The notes under the pieces were generated by a model. It was not told the DNA's origin and did not search any database. It worked only from the letters and a program-made list of their open reading frames with translations. The translations under genes and the position numbers were made by a program. From Planctomycetota bacterium (lineage in GTDB: Bacteria; Planctomycetota; UBA11346), in NCBI GenBank assembly GCA_003136555.1, contig PLEW01000244.1, positions 34,114-77,655 of the forward strand: a DNA stretch of 43,542 nucleotides, given 5' to 3'. This document shows positions 16,090 to 24,283 of the stretch, piece after piece. How positions within the stretch are numbered: position 1 is the first letter of the stretch; each line of letters starts with the position of its first letter.

Positions 16090-17637
16090 TCAGCGGGCGA
16101 AATCGCGCATGCCGTTGCGCAGCCGCCGCTGCAGATCGCGGTGGCGGCTGCCCTGGAATCCGCGCGCCAGCCCCGCGGCGCGGGTGAACTGCTCCAGGGC
16201 GGCGGTTCGGTCATCGAGCATGCCCAGCGCCTCGCCCAGACCGCACAGGTTGAACAAGCGCAGGCCATCCCCGTCGATGGCCACCTGGACATGCCCGGCG
16301 CCATCGACCCCGTCGATGTGGGCGAAGCAGGCTTCCGCCTCCCGGTGGAGACCGGCGATCAGGCGCCAATCGCTCCCGGGTATATGGTCGGGGCTGGCGC
16401 AGACCGCCTGCCAGTAGAGGCATTCGGCGCGCTCCTGCACCTCGTCCGCGCGCTGGAAGGCGCTGGCGGCATCGCCATAGGCCGCCGCGATCTGCCCCCA
16501 ATCCCCCGCCATGCGCTCCTGGCCGATCCTCAGCCAGCTGGCCATGTCCTTGATGATGCGCCCATATCCCCGCCAATCGCCCGAGCGCCGACAGAGCTCG
16601 GCGGCACTGCGGTAGGAGCCGCTGAGCACATCGCGCTCCTCGACCTGGATGCCGAACTTCCCCCAGCGCCGGAGATTGGCGAGCAGACCCTGGCAGCGAC
16701 CCTGGCGATCGATGTCGCCGGCCTCGGCGAACAGGGTCTCCGCCTCATCGAGGCAGGTGCGCCACTGCTCCATGCCGGCAGAGGACATGTCCATGCGCAG
16801 CATGCCCAGGTACAGGATGCTGACCCCCTCGGCGGCGATCGAGCCATGCTCGACACTGCGCGCCGCACCGCCGGCGAAAATCGCGCACGCGGCATTCCGC
16901 GCATCCGCATCCATGCACCAGGCGCACTGCGACAGCGCCGCACCGCGACCCTCGATCGCCAGCACATCGTCGGTGCTGAAGAGCGGATCGCTGGCGCAGG
17001 CCGCCAACGCCGTGTCGACCGACTGGTCGGCGCGCTCGCCCTGGACCGGGTCGATGCTGGCGGCAAGGTAGGCGTCCTCGGCCAGGAGCATCGGATGGCG
17101 CAGCGGCCACTGGCGCACGCGGTTCTGCCACTGCGCCCGCAGCGCCGCCGCATGCGGCATTCCAGGGCGGGATTCGCCCTGGCGACGTGCCAAGGCGAGC
17201 TGCGCGAAGATCTGGCCGGCAGTCAGCAGGCCGACCGCCTGGCCATCGCCCTCCCAGGCCGCGACCACCGGCCGGAGGCAATCGACGCGCTGCATGCCAT
17301 TCCACCAGCCCAGATCCACCAGGCGCGCAGCTGCGCTCAGCGAGCCGGCATTGGCGGCGGCGACCAGCCTGATCTGGTGAGCGGTCGGCTCGATGCGCGC
17401 CGGCTCGCGCAGGTCGTCGCGGATGAGCCCCTCGAGGGCGCGACGAACCTGGTCGAGCTGCACACCCTGCGTCAGCGCCGATGCCTCCTTGATCCACCCG
17501 GCCTCATCCGTGAGCTGCCCGGAGGGCGCCGGGGCATCCCCCGGCGAGGAGGGCGGCAATGCCGCTTCCGCGGCCGGCGCTGATGCGCCCAATGCCACGC
17601 CCACAAGCACGAGCAGCCAGGAGGGGAACCGCCTCAC
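16090..17637 (-). CDS. Exported helical-repeat protein of unknown function
   Basis: A 515-residue protein with a clear Sec signal: MRRFPSWLLVLVGVALGASA, then AEAA near residue 25 and a short Pro-rich linker. The rest is Ala-rich and largely helical, with repeated pairs of amphipathic helices (MEQWRTCLDEAETLFAEAG; DAASAFQRADEVQERAECLY; ALGMLDDRTAALEQFTRAAG), which suggest TPR-like repeats spread over about 200-510. I see no enzyme motif. Several Cys (QCAWC, CAIF) are scattered and do not form a recognisable metal site. The N-terminal third (70-190) has shorter helical elements. It lies 77 bases downstream of acnB on the same strand, so partial read-through is possible. Likely periplasmic; role unknown, perhaps a scaffold in protein complexes. 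Confidence 0.6.
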   Translation of the reverse strand: MRRFPSWLLVLVGVALGASAPAAEAALPPSSPGDAPAPSGQLTDEAGWIKEASALTQGVQLDQVRRALEGLIRDDLREPARIEPTAHQIRLVAAANAGSLSAAARLVDLGWWNGMQRVDCLRPVVAAWEGDGQAVGLLTAGQIFAQLALARRQGESRPGMPHAAALRAQWQNRVRQWPLRHPMLLAEDAYLAASIDPVQGERADQSVDTALAACASDPLFSTDDVLAIEGRGAALSQCAWCMDADARNAACAIFAGGAARSVEHGSIAAEGVSILYLGMLRMDMSSAGMEQWRTCLDEAETLFAEAGDIDRQGRCQGLLANLRRWGKFGIQVEERDVLSGSYRSAAELCRRSGDWRGYGRIIKDMASWLRIGQERMAGDWGQIAAAYGDAASAFQRADEVQERAECLYWQAVCASPDHIPGSDWRLIAGLHREAEACFAHIDGVDGAGHVQVAIDGDGLRLFNLCGLGEALGMLDDRTAALEQFTRAAGLARGFQGSRHRDLQRRLRNGMRDFAR

Positions 17638-17648
17638 CCCTTGTGTAT

Positions 17649-17662
17649 AGCGCCGAAGCGCT
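17649..17662 (-). terminator. UUCG-type tetraloop hairpin after acnB
   Basis: On the minus strand AGCGC-TTCG-GCGCT: a 5-bp stem closed by C(UUCG)G, an unusually stable RNA tetraloop. It lies 53 bases past the acnB stop and 12 bases ahead of the next same-strand start. No T-run follows. It may mark the acnB 3' end or affect initiation of the next gene. Confidence 0.4.
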
Positions 17663-17714
17663 CGCCAGCCAGCGATGAGCGCAGGCGACAGGGGTCGGCG
17701 CAGCCTCGAGCCGG

Positions 17715-20336
17715 TCAGGCCTTGAGGGCGAAATCGGGGACGCGGGCGCTGAGCTGGGAGAAGTCGAGATAGCGGTAGATCGACTTCTCGAACGGATTCA
17801 CGCAGGTGCTCATGGTCTTGAGGTATTCCTCCTTGGTCGGGATGCGGCCGAGGATCGAGATCACTCCCGCGAGCTCGGCACTGCCGAGATAGACCTTCGC
17901 ATCACGTCCCATGCGGTTGTCGAAATTGCGCGTCGAGGTCGAATACACTGCTGAGCCCGGGCGCACGCGCGCCTGGTTGCCCATGCACAGTGAACATCCC
18001 GGGATCTCGCGCCGGGCGCCGATGGCGCCGAAGAGGCCGTAGTGACCCTCCTGCTGCAGCACCGCCTCGTCCATGCGGGTCGGCGGGCAGATCCAGGTGG
18101 TGGCCGTCAGGTATTCCACCTTGCTGTTCTTGTACACGTTGGCGAGTGCGCGGAAATGGCCGATATTGGTCATGCACGAACCGACGAAGACCTCGTCGAT
18201 CTTCTCGCCGGCGACCTCGCTGAGGGTCTTGATCTTGTCCGGATCGTTGGGACAGGCGAGCAGCGGCTCATCGATCTGGTTGAGGTCGATGACGAAGATG
18301 CGGGCGTACCGCTTGTCAGCCGCCGCGCTGGCCGAGCCGATCCGGCGACCGCCCACGCTGATGTCGACGGTCGACGTCAGCTCGAGCCCGGCATCGGCAC
18401 GCAGCAGGGTCGGCTTGGCCAGCCAGGCCTCCATGGCGGAGATGCGCCGCTCGATGGTCGGCCTGGCGCCATAGCCGTCCTTGAGCATGTCCTTCAGCAG
18501 AGCGATGTTGGAACGCAGGTAATCGGCGACCGAGGCCTCGGAGAGGTTAACTACGCACGCTGCCGCCGAGCGCTCGGCGCTGGCATCGGAGAGCTCGAAT
18601 GCCTGCTCGGCGGTGAGATGCTCGAGCCCCTCGATCTCGAGGATGCGACCGTTGTAGACGTTCTTCTTGCCCTTCTTCTCCAGGGTCAGATCACCGCTTT
18701 GCAGCGCGATCCAGGGAATGGCGTTGACCAGATCGCGCAGCGTCACCCCGGGACGCAGCGCGCCGGTGAATCGCACCAGCACCGATTCCGGGACATCGAG
18801 GGGCATGTAGCCGATGGCGGCGGCGAAGGCCACCAGCCCGGAGCCGCCGGGGAAGCTGATGCCGATCGGGAAGCGCGTATGGCTGTCCCCACCGGTGCCC
18901 ACCGTATCGGGCAGGCACATGCGGTTCAGCCAGCTGTGGATGATGCCATCCCCGGGACGCAGCGACACGCCGTTGCGCTCGACGATGAATTCGGGCAGCC
19001 AGCGATGCATCTTGGCATCCTTGGAGCTCGGATAGGCGGCGGTATGGCAGAAGCTCTGCATCACCAGATCGGCGGAGAAGCTCAGGCAGGCGAGCTCCTT
19101 GAGCTCGTCCGCGGTCATCGGGCCGGTAGTGTCCTGGCTGCCGACGGTGGTGACCCGGGGTTCGCAGCTCATACCTGGGCGAACGCCGCGGACGCCGCAG
19201 GCCTTGCCGATGATCTTCTGCGCCAGGGTGTAGCCCTTGCCATCGTCGTTCGGCAGGTCGGGCTTGGCGAACAGCGGTGATTCGCCGAGCTTGAGGTAGG
19301 CGCGTGCCCTCCACGTCAGCGCCCGGCCGATGATCAGGTTGGTGCGCCCGCCTGCCCGGTATTCGTCGAATACCGTCGGCGACTTGACCGTCCCCACGGC
19401 GATGGTCTTGCCGCCCTTCAGCACTTCGCCGGTCTGGGTGCGGATGGTGATCTCATCGCCGGTGGCCAGCGCGGAGATGTCGGCGGTGTAGGCCATGCCT
19501 CCGGCATCGCGGAAGGTGTCGAGGAATATCGGCGCGATGATGCCGGCCAGGAGGAAGGCGGCGGTGCGCTTGTTGGGCACGTGCGGGATGTCCCGCCCGG
19601 AATACCACATCACCGAGTTGGTCGCGGATTTGCGCGACGAGCCGGTGCCGAACACGTCACCGATGATGATGGTCCTCTTGCCGGCCTTGCGGTTGGCGTT
19701 CAAGGCCGCGATCGCACCGGGGTCCTTGGTCTTGTAGATGTCCAGCGCATGCAGCGGGATGTCCGAGCGCGTGCCCGCGCTCTGCGCCGGCGACAGATCG
19801 TCGGTATTGGTCTCGCCGGGGATCTTGTAGACCACCCCGCTGACCTCGGGCTCGATCACCGCTCGGCTGGTGAACCATTCCGCCTCGGCCCAGCTGAGGA
19901 TCACCTCCTTGGCGGTGGCGTTGCCGCCCTCGGCAAGGGCGCTGACCACCTGGAAGTTGTCGAAGATCAGCACCGTCTGCTTGAGTGCCTGGGCGGCCTG
20001 GGCGCTCAAGGCCCCTTCCAGCTCGCGCACCAGGAAGGGCACATTGTAGCCGCCGATCATCGTCCCCAGCAGACGCACCGCCTCCTCACGCGAGATCACC
20101 GGACTGGCCACATCGCCGTGCTCGACCGCGCCCAGCCACTCCGCCTTGACCTTGGCCGCCGGATCGACCCCGGGGCTGACGCGGTCGACCAACAGGCGCT
20201 TGAGCACCTCCGCCTCGCCGGCAGGCGGCTTGAGCAGCAGGGCGCACACCTGCGTGGCCTGGTCGGCGGTCAGCGGCAGCGCCGGGATGCCCAGCTTCTC
20301 TCGTTCAGCGGCGGCGGTGCGGTATTCGGCTAGCAT
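17715..20336 (-). CDS. acnB: Aconitate hydratase B
   Basis: An 873-residue AcnB-type aconitase (E. coli 865), which interconverts citrate and isocitrate in the TCA cycle and may also dehydrate 2-methylisocitrate. N-terminal HEAT-like helices (1-155) with the AcnB opening MLAEYRTAAAEREKLGIPALPL precede the swivel domain, an order unique to AcnB versus AcnA. Cluster and active-site landmarks are present: VGSCMTNIGHFRA with the first cluster Cys and PGCSLCMGNQARVRPG with the other two. Also seen: GGDSHTRFPIGISFPGGSGLVAFA. ATG 20336 matches the family start and has GAGG upstream; 27 codons further out (to 20417) run into the operator and are excluded. Divergent from a LysR regulator across a 188-base gap containing an AT-rich dyad, which suggests direct control of acnB. 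Confidence 0.95.
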   Translation of the reverse strand: MLAEYRTAAAEREKLGIPALPLTADQATQVCALLLKPPAGEAEVLKRLLVDRVSPGVDPAAKVKAEWLGAVEHGDVASPVISREEAVRLLGTMIGGYNVPFLVRELEGALSAQAAQALKQTVLIFDNFQVVSALAEGGNATAKEVILSWAEAEWFTSRAVIEPEVSGVVYKIPGETNTDDLSPAQSAGTRSDIPLHALDIYKTKDPGAIAALNANRKAGKRTIIIGDVFGTGSSRKSATNSVMWYSGRDIPHVPNKRTAAFLLAGIIAPIFLDTFRDAGGMAYTADISALATGDEITIRTQTGEVLKGGKTIAVGTVKSPTVFDEYRAGGRTNLIIGRALTWRARAYLKLGESPLFAKPDLPNDDGKGYTLAQKIIGKACGVRGVRPGMSCEPRVTTVGSQDTTGPMTADELKELACLSFSADLVMQSFCHTAAYPSSKDAKMHRWLPEFIVERNGVSLRPGDGIIHSWLNRMCLPDTVGTGGDSHTRFPIGISFPGGSGLVAFAAAIGYMPLDVPESVLVRFTGALRPGVTLRDLVNAIPWIALQSGDLTLEKKGKKNVYNGRILEIEGLEHLTAEQAFELSDASAERSAAACVVNLSEASVADYLRSNIALLKDMLKDGYGARPTIERRISAMEAWLAKPTLLRADAGLELTSTVDISVGGRRIGSASAAADKRYARIFVIDLNQIDEPLLACPNDPDKIKTLSEVAGEKIDEVFVGSCMTNIGHFRALANVYKNSKVEYLTATTWICPPTRMDEAVLQQEGHYGLFGAIGARREIPGCSLCMGNQARVRPGSAVYSTSTRNFDNRMGRDAKVYLGSAELAGVISILGRIPTKEEYLKTMSTCVNPFEKSIYRYLDFSQLSARVPDFALKA

Positions 20337-20364
20337 GGTCGGCCTCAGGGTGGTGGTTGGGCAC

Positions 20365-20393
20365 AGCCTAGGACGCGCGAGCGGCCTTACCAA
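20365..20393 (-). promoter_or_regulatory. Weak sigma70-type promoter candidate for acnB
   Basis: On the minus strand TTGGTA (20393-20388) and TAGGCT (20370-20365) with 17-base spacing. Matches to consensus are 4/6 and 3/6. Transcription would begin near 20358, about 22 bases before acnB. The dyad at 20416-20430 would then be centred near -65. Fit is modest and the call rests partly on that geometry. Confidence 0.3.
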
Positions 20394-20415
20394 TGCGAGC
20401 GACGCTGGTCGAGCC

Positions 20416-20430
20416 ATAAGAAAAACTTAT
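20416..20430. promoter_or_regulatory. LysR-type operator dyad, ATAA-N7-TTAT
   Basis: A perfect dyad ATAAGAAAAACTTAT in an AT-rich island of a GC-rich genome, between acnB and a divergent lysR gene. It fits the T-N11-A rule of LysR-type sites (T 20417, A 20429). It also equals ATAA-N7-TTAT, the site described for CcpC, the LysR protein controlling aconitase (citB) in Bacillus subtilis. That the adjacent LysR protein binds here is inferred. Confidence 0.6.
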
Positions 20431-20439
20431 CGAGTTTTT

Positions 20440-20453
20440 TTACCGATCAGTAA
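20440..20453. promoter_or_regulatory. Second dyad, TTAC-N6-GTAA
   Basis: A second inverted repeat (TTAC at 20440-20443, GTAA at 20450-20453) lies ten bases from the first dyad, on the lysR side. It could be a second half of a LysR tetramer site or lie within the lysR promoter. Its shorter arms make it less certain. Confidence 0.3.
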
Positions 20454-20524
20454 CATGCCAGGGTGCACCGGGGCCTCGGCCGGCCCCGGGCTACGCGCGT
20501 CCGCCACACCACAGGATCAACGGC

Positions 20525-21460
20525 ATGGACACCGAGCACCTGCAGCACTTCCTCCTCCTCGCGCAATCGGGGAACATGACCAAGACCGCCGCGCGCGTCC
20601 ACCTGACCCAGCCTGCCCTCTCGGGGCAGATCAAGCGCCTCGAGCATCTCCTTGGCGCGACGCTCTTCCACCGCCAGGGCCGCGGCGTGGCGCTGACCCA
20701 GGCCGGGGAGACCTTCAGGAGCTTCGCCGCCGATGCCCTGAACCAGATCGATGCCGGACGTACTGCGCTCGGTTCGCTCAGCTCGCTGGCCAGCGGCACC
20801 ATCTCGATCGGCGGCGGGGCGACCAGCACCACCTGCATCCTGCCCGCGATCATCGGCGCCTTCCACGCACGCTATCCGGGCATCCGCTTCAGCATCCGCG
20901 AGGCGACCTCGCGCACGGTGGTCGAGGCGGTGCTGTCTGGCGAGCTCGACCTCGGCCTGGTGACCCTGCCGGTGCCATCGTCGGTCGACGCGACACGTCT
21001 CTCCGTCGAGCCCTGGGTGGTGGACGAGCTGGTGCTGCTCGTCCCGCCGCATCACCCGCTGCGGAACCGGCGGCGCTTCACCTGGCGCGATCTACACAAC
21101 CAGCCCCTGATCGCCTTCGAGAGCGGCTCGGCGGTGCGTCAGCTGCTCGATCGCCAGCTCAGCCACCATGAGGTCAGGCCGTCAGTGGTCATGGAGCTGC
21201 GCGCCATCGGCACCATCACCAACATGGTCGCCGCCGGCATCGGACTGGGCTTCGTCTCGCGTCTCGCGGTGCCCCTCGCCCACGCCCTGCGCTGCGCCGA
21301 TCGCACGCTCGAACGCCAGCTCGCCGTGATCGAGCGGCGCGACCGCAGCCGGACTCCGACCATGGAGGCCTTCAGGGCCGCCCTCTTCGCATGGGAACCG
21401 ACGCCAAACCAGGCCCGCCGCGCCACGCGCAGCGAACGCTCCCGCCATGGGTCGGTGTAG
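20525..21460 (+). CDS. LysR family transcriptional regulator
   Basis: A 311-residue LTTR. The winged helix-turn-helix is at about 4-62: LQHFLLLAQSGNMTKTAARV, then LTQPALSGQIKRLEHLLGATLF with the family's recognition helix, and VALTQAGETF. The effector-binding domain (about 90-295) follows the usual RD-I/RD-II layout (GTISIGGGATSTTCILPAIIGAFHARYPGI at its start, of which GTISIGGGA is the landmark), and ends VAAGIGLGFVSRLAVP, typical of citrate/aromatic-type LTTRs. ATG 20525 has AGGA eight bases upstream. It is divergent from acnB with a perfect LTTR dyad in between, so it is probably a regulator of acnB and perhaps of itself. The ligand cannot be read from sequence; citrate is an attractive guess by analogy with CcpC. 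Confidence 0.9.
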   Translation: MDTEHLQHFLLLAQSGNMTKTAARVHLTQPALSGQIKRLEHLLGATLFHRQGRGVALTQAGETFRSFAADALNQIDAGRTALGSLSSLASGTISIGGGATSTTCILPAIIGAFHARYPGIRFSIREATSRTVVEAVLSGELDLGLVTLPVPSSVDATRLSVEPWVVDELVLLVPPHHPLRNRRRFTWRDLHNQPLIAFESGSAVRQLLDRQLSHHEVRPSVVMELRAIGTITNMVAAGIGLGFVSRLAVPLAHALRCADRTLERQLAVIERRDRSRTPTMEAFRAALFAWEPTPNQARRATRSERSRHGSV

Positions 21461-21521
21461 CACGCACGCGCTTGCGCAGCGAATCGACACCGCCCTTGCC
21501 TGGTCGCCATCCCTTCGCAGC

Positions 21522-21541
21522 ATGGATGGCCAGCATCCCAT
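21522..21541 (+). terminator. Hairpin downstream of lysR
   Basis: ATGGATG (21522-21528) pairs with CATC-CAT (21534-21541) around a 5-nt loop, 7 bp with one bulged C. It lies about 60 bases past the lysR stop in a 256-base non-coding gap where I see no other gene. No T-run follows. May end lysR transcription. Confidence 0.35.
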
Positions 21542-21716
21542 AGCTGAAATGGCATAACAGCGTCTCGCGCGTCCCCCATGCCTGAGTCCGCTGTTTGCAT
21601 CGTCCCGTCAACCCCCAGGTGCGGTATCCAGACATGATCCTGGCGTCCCAACCGCACTATCGCCCCAGCAGCGCCCCGCCCCAGCTGGGCGCTGCGCGGC
21701 AGGACCTGCAGCCACG

Positions 21717-24254
21717 GTGCTACCCGGCGCAATCGGCCCGGTCAGCGCCGTGAGCGGGCCTGCGGCATGCCTCGCGGTCCTGCAGGCAACCCTCGATGGG
21801 CTGCCGGCGCCGCTCGCCATCCTCGATGCCCGGGGCGTGGTGGTCTCGACCAACGCCGCGTGGAAGCGCGCTGAGCTGGACAACGGCGCCTGGGAAGACA
21901 GCGGCAGCGAACGGCACAGCTACCTGGAGGTGTGTGCCGGCGCCGACGGGCCTGACCACGACCACCTCGACGAGGTGACGCGCGGCCTCGAACAGGTGCT
22001 GGCCGGTGCGCTTGCGCACTTCGTGCTGCCCTATGTGGTGCGCAACTCGGTCGCCGAACGGCCCTTCCGCCTGGTCCTCACCCCGGTTGCGCAGCCCGTG
22101 GGCGGCGCCCTGGCGCTGCATGAGCACTGCGGCCGCGACACGCAGACGCTGCCGGGACCCACGGATGGCGGCAGCCTGCACCTGCAGTACGCAGACCAGG
22201 CACCGGCGGTGATGTGGGCCGCCGACGTCCAGCTGACGGTGGGCTGGATCAACCAGGCGGGCCGCGCCTTCACCGGAGCCACTCCGGGCAGCTGCCCGGA
22301 GTGGGACGAGCTCATCCACCCCGACGATCGCCCGCACTGCAGTGTCCAGCTGCGCGACTTCGCGGTGTCGCGCGAGCCCACCGTACGACGCTACCGCCTG
22401 GCCCGCCAGGATGGCGTCTATCGCTGGGTGGAGGAGCGCATCACCGGGATGCGCCATCCGGATGGCACCTTCGCCGGCCTGATCGCCTGCTGCAGCGATA
22501 TAACCGACGCCATAGATGGCGAGGCGGCGATCCAGGACCGCTGCCTCCAGCTCGAGCGCGAGCTGCGCTTCGCAGATACCCTGCTGGGGATGTCCCAGGC
22601 GGTCACCGGCAGCGACAACCGCGACCACCTGCTGGATTCCATGGCGAGCATCCTCGGCCGGGCGCTCGAGGTCGACCGCTGCCTGATCTTCGATGTACGC
22701 CTGCCCAAGAGGCAGGCCATCGCACTGTGCGAATGGCTGAACCCCGCCTGCCCACGCGCGACCTCGATCAGGCGCGACTACCCGCTCGAACTCTTCCCGG
22801 AGAGCCTGCGCTACCTGTGGGAGATGCGCTCGCCCCTCGAGAGCCATCGCGATCAGCCAAACGCCCGCCTCGCCAGCGAGGGCAGCGCGCCTCTGCTGCA
22901 TGAGGGGATGGACATCAACAGCCTGCTGTGGCATCCGATCGTCTTCAGCAGCGATGGCTTCTTCCTCCTGGTCTTCAACCAGGTCTCGCATCGGCGCGCC
23001 TGGAAGGGCGAGGAGCGGCGCTTCCTCGATTCGATGGCCAACCTGGTCTCCATCGGGCTGCAGAAGATCGGCATCGCCAGCGAGCTGCGCGAACGCGGAA
23101 AGCGGGTGCGCCTGGCCGAGAGGCTGGAGGCCATGGCGCGCGTCTCGGGCGGGGTGGCGCGCGAGGTCGGCAGCCTCCTGGCGAGCATATCGAGCGAGGC
23201 GCAGGCGTTGGCGGACCAGCAGCTGCTGTCCGGCCCTGTCGATGCCCATGCGCTGGAGCTGCTGAAGACCATCGACCGGGCGCGCCTGATCAGCAGCCAG
23301 CTGCACGCCTTCAGCCGACCGCCGCCGCGCAATCCGCAACTGGTCGAGATCGGCGCGCTGATCGCCGGCCTGACCGCTTGGATGGCCGGCTGGCGCGACG
23401 ACCGCATCGCGGTGGCCTCCATCCAGCCGCCCCAGCCGATCTATGTACGCGCCGATGGCAACCAGCTCACCGTGGCGCTGATGAACCTCGCCACCAATGC
23501 CCGGGAGGCGATGCCGGAGGGCGGCCGCCTGGCCATCGCGACCTCCCTGCTGGCGCTCGACCAGGCCATGGCGCAGGGCCATGGCGTGCCCGCCGGCGTC
23601 TATGTCGCCATCCGGGTCAGCGACACCGGACGCGGCATGCCGCCGGAAACAATCGAGCGCGCCTGCGAGCCGTTCTTCACCACCAAGCAGCGTGGCCAGG
23701 GGTACGGCCTCGGCCTGTCAAGCACGCATGGGCTGGTGCACAGCTACGGTGGCCTCATCGCCATCGACAGCCAGCCGGGGCAGGGCACCACGGTCACCAT
23801 CTCCCTGCCGACGGTGGCAGTCTCCTCCGACAAGGCCACGGTCACGCCGTTGTGCCTGCAAGCGCTCGGGGGCGATGAGACCGTGCTGCTGGTCGAGGAC
23901 GATCCGGCCGTGCTCGGCCTAGTGCGCGATGCGCTCCGCCACCAGGGGTATTCGGTCCTGACCGCGACCGGCGGCGCCGAAGCGCTGGCGGTCGCCCAGG
24001 CGCACCGCGGGCATATCGACCTGCTGCTCACCGATGTGGTCCTGCCCCAGATCAGCGGACCCTCGCTGGCCTGCCAGCTGCTCATCAGCCGCCAGGACCT
24101 GCGCATCATGTTGATGTCCGGCTATCCCGCCGACGCCTTCACCGCCAAGCGCGAGATCGCCCAGGCGGCCTTCCTCGCCAAGCCTTTTACCATCGACGAG
24201 CTCATCCGTACGGTGCGCTCCTCGCTCAGCCGGGACGCTTCAGCCCCGCCCTGA
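21717..24254 (+). CDS. Hybrid sensor kinase with Arg in place of the H-box histidine
   Basis: An 845-residue soluble signalling protein. Order: a degenerate PAS-like region (20-135), a PAS/PAC domain (155-280, QLTVGWINQAGRAFTGA ... YRWVEERITGMRHPDG), a GAF domain (300-455), a HisKA-like two-helix region (465-535), an HATPase domain (555-700) and a receiver domain (715-840). The H-box normally reads GGVAHDFNN; here it is GGVAREVGS, so the phospho-acceptor His is Arg482 (codon CGC at 23160-23162). The ATPase looks intact: LMNLATNAREAMPEGG, SDTGRGMP and GYGLGLSSTHG. The receiver keeps Asp773 in LLLTDVVLP. No membrane segment is seen. It may work without autophosphorylation or via its receiver only. 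Start is uncertain: GTG 21717 or GTG 21750, neither with a strong ribosome site. Confidence 0.85.
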   Translation: MLPGAIGPVSAVSGPAACLAVLQATLDGLPAPLAILDARGVVVSTNAAWKRAELDNGAWEDSGSERHSYLEVCAGADGPDHDHLDEVTRGLEQVLAGALAHFVLPYVVRNSVAERPFRLVLTPVAQPVGGALALHEHCGRDTQTLPGPTDGGSLHLQYADQAPAVMWAADVQLTVGWINQAGRAFTGATPGSCPEWDELIHPDDRPHCSVQLRDFAVSREPTVRRYRLARQDGVYRWVEERITGMRHPDGTFAGLIACCSDITDAIDGEAAIQDRCLQLERELRFADTLLGMSQAVTGSDNRDHLLDSMASILGRALEVDRCLIFDVRLPKRQAIALCEWLNPACPRATSIRRDYPLELFPESLRYLWEMRSPLESHRDQPNARLASEGSAPLLHEGMDINSLLWHPIVFSSDGFFLLVFNQVSHRRAWKGEERRFLDSMANLVSIGLQKIGIASELRERGKRVRLAERLEAMARVSGGVAREVGSLLASISSEAQALADQQLLSGPVDAHALELLKTIDRARLISSQLHAFSRPPPRNPQLVEIGALIAGLTAWMAGWRDDRIAVASIQPPQPIYVRADGNQLTVALMNLATNAREAMPEGGRLAIATSLLALDQAMAQGHGVPAGVYVAIRVSDTGRGMPPETIERACEPFFTTKQRGQGYGLGLSSTHGLVHSYGGLIAIDSQPGQGTTVTISLPTVAVSSDKATVTPLCLQALGGDETVLLVEDDPAVLGLVRDALRHQGYSVLTATGGAEALAVAQAHRGHIDLLLTDVVLPQISGPSLACQLLISRQDLRIMLMSGYPADAFTAKREIAQAAFLAKPFTIDELIRTVRSSLSRDASAPP

Positions 24255-24257
24255 ACC

Positions 24258-24283
24258 GGACGGCGCCGCACGACGCGCCGTCC
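24258..24283. terminator. 9-bp hairpin between sensor kinase and NifU-like gene
   Basis: Perfect stem GGACGGCGC (24258-24266) with GCGCCGTCC (24275-24283), 8-nt loop. It starts four bases past the sensor-kinase stop and touches the stop of the convergent NifU-like gene, so it could end both. No T-run on either side. The longest uninterrupted stem found in the window. Confidence 0.5.

Noticed and set aside
21560-21600. Sigma54-like TGGCA element upstream of the sensor kinase
   Set aside because: TGGCATAAC has no TTGC partner at the required spacing.
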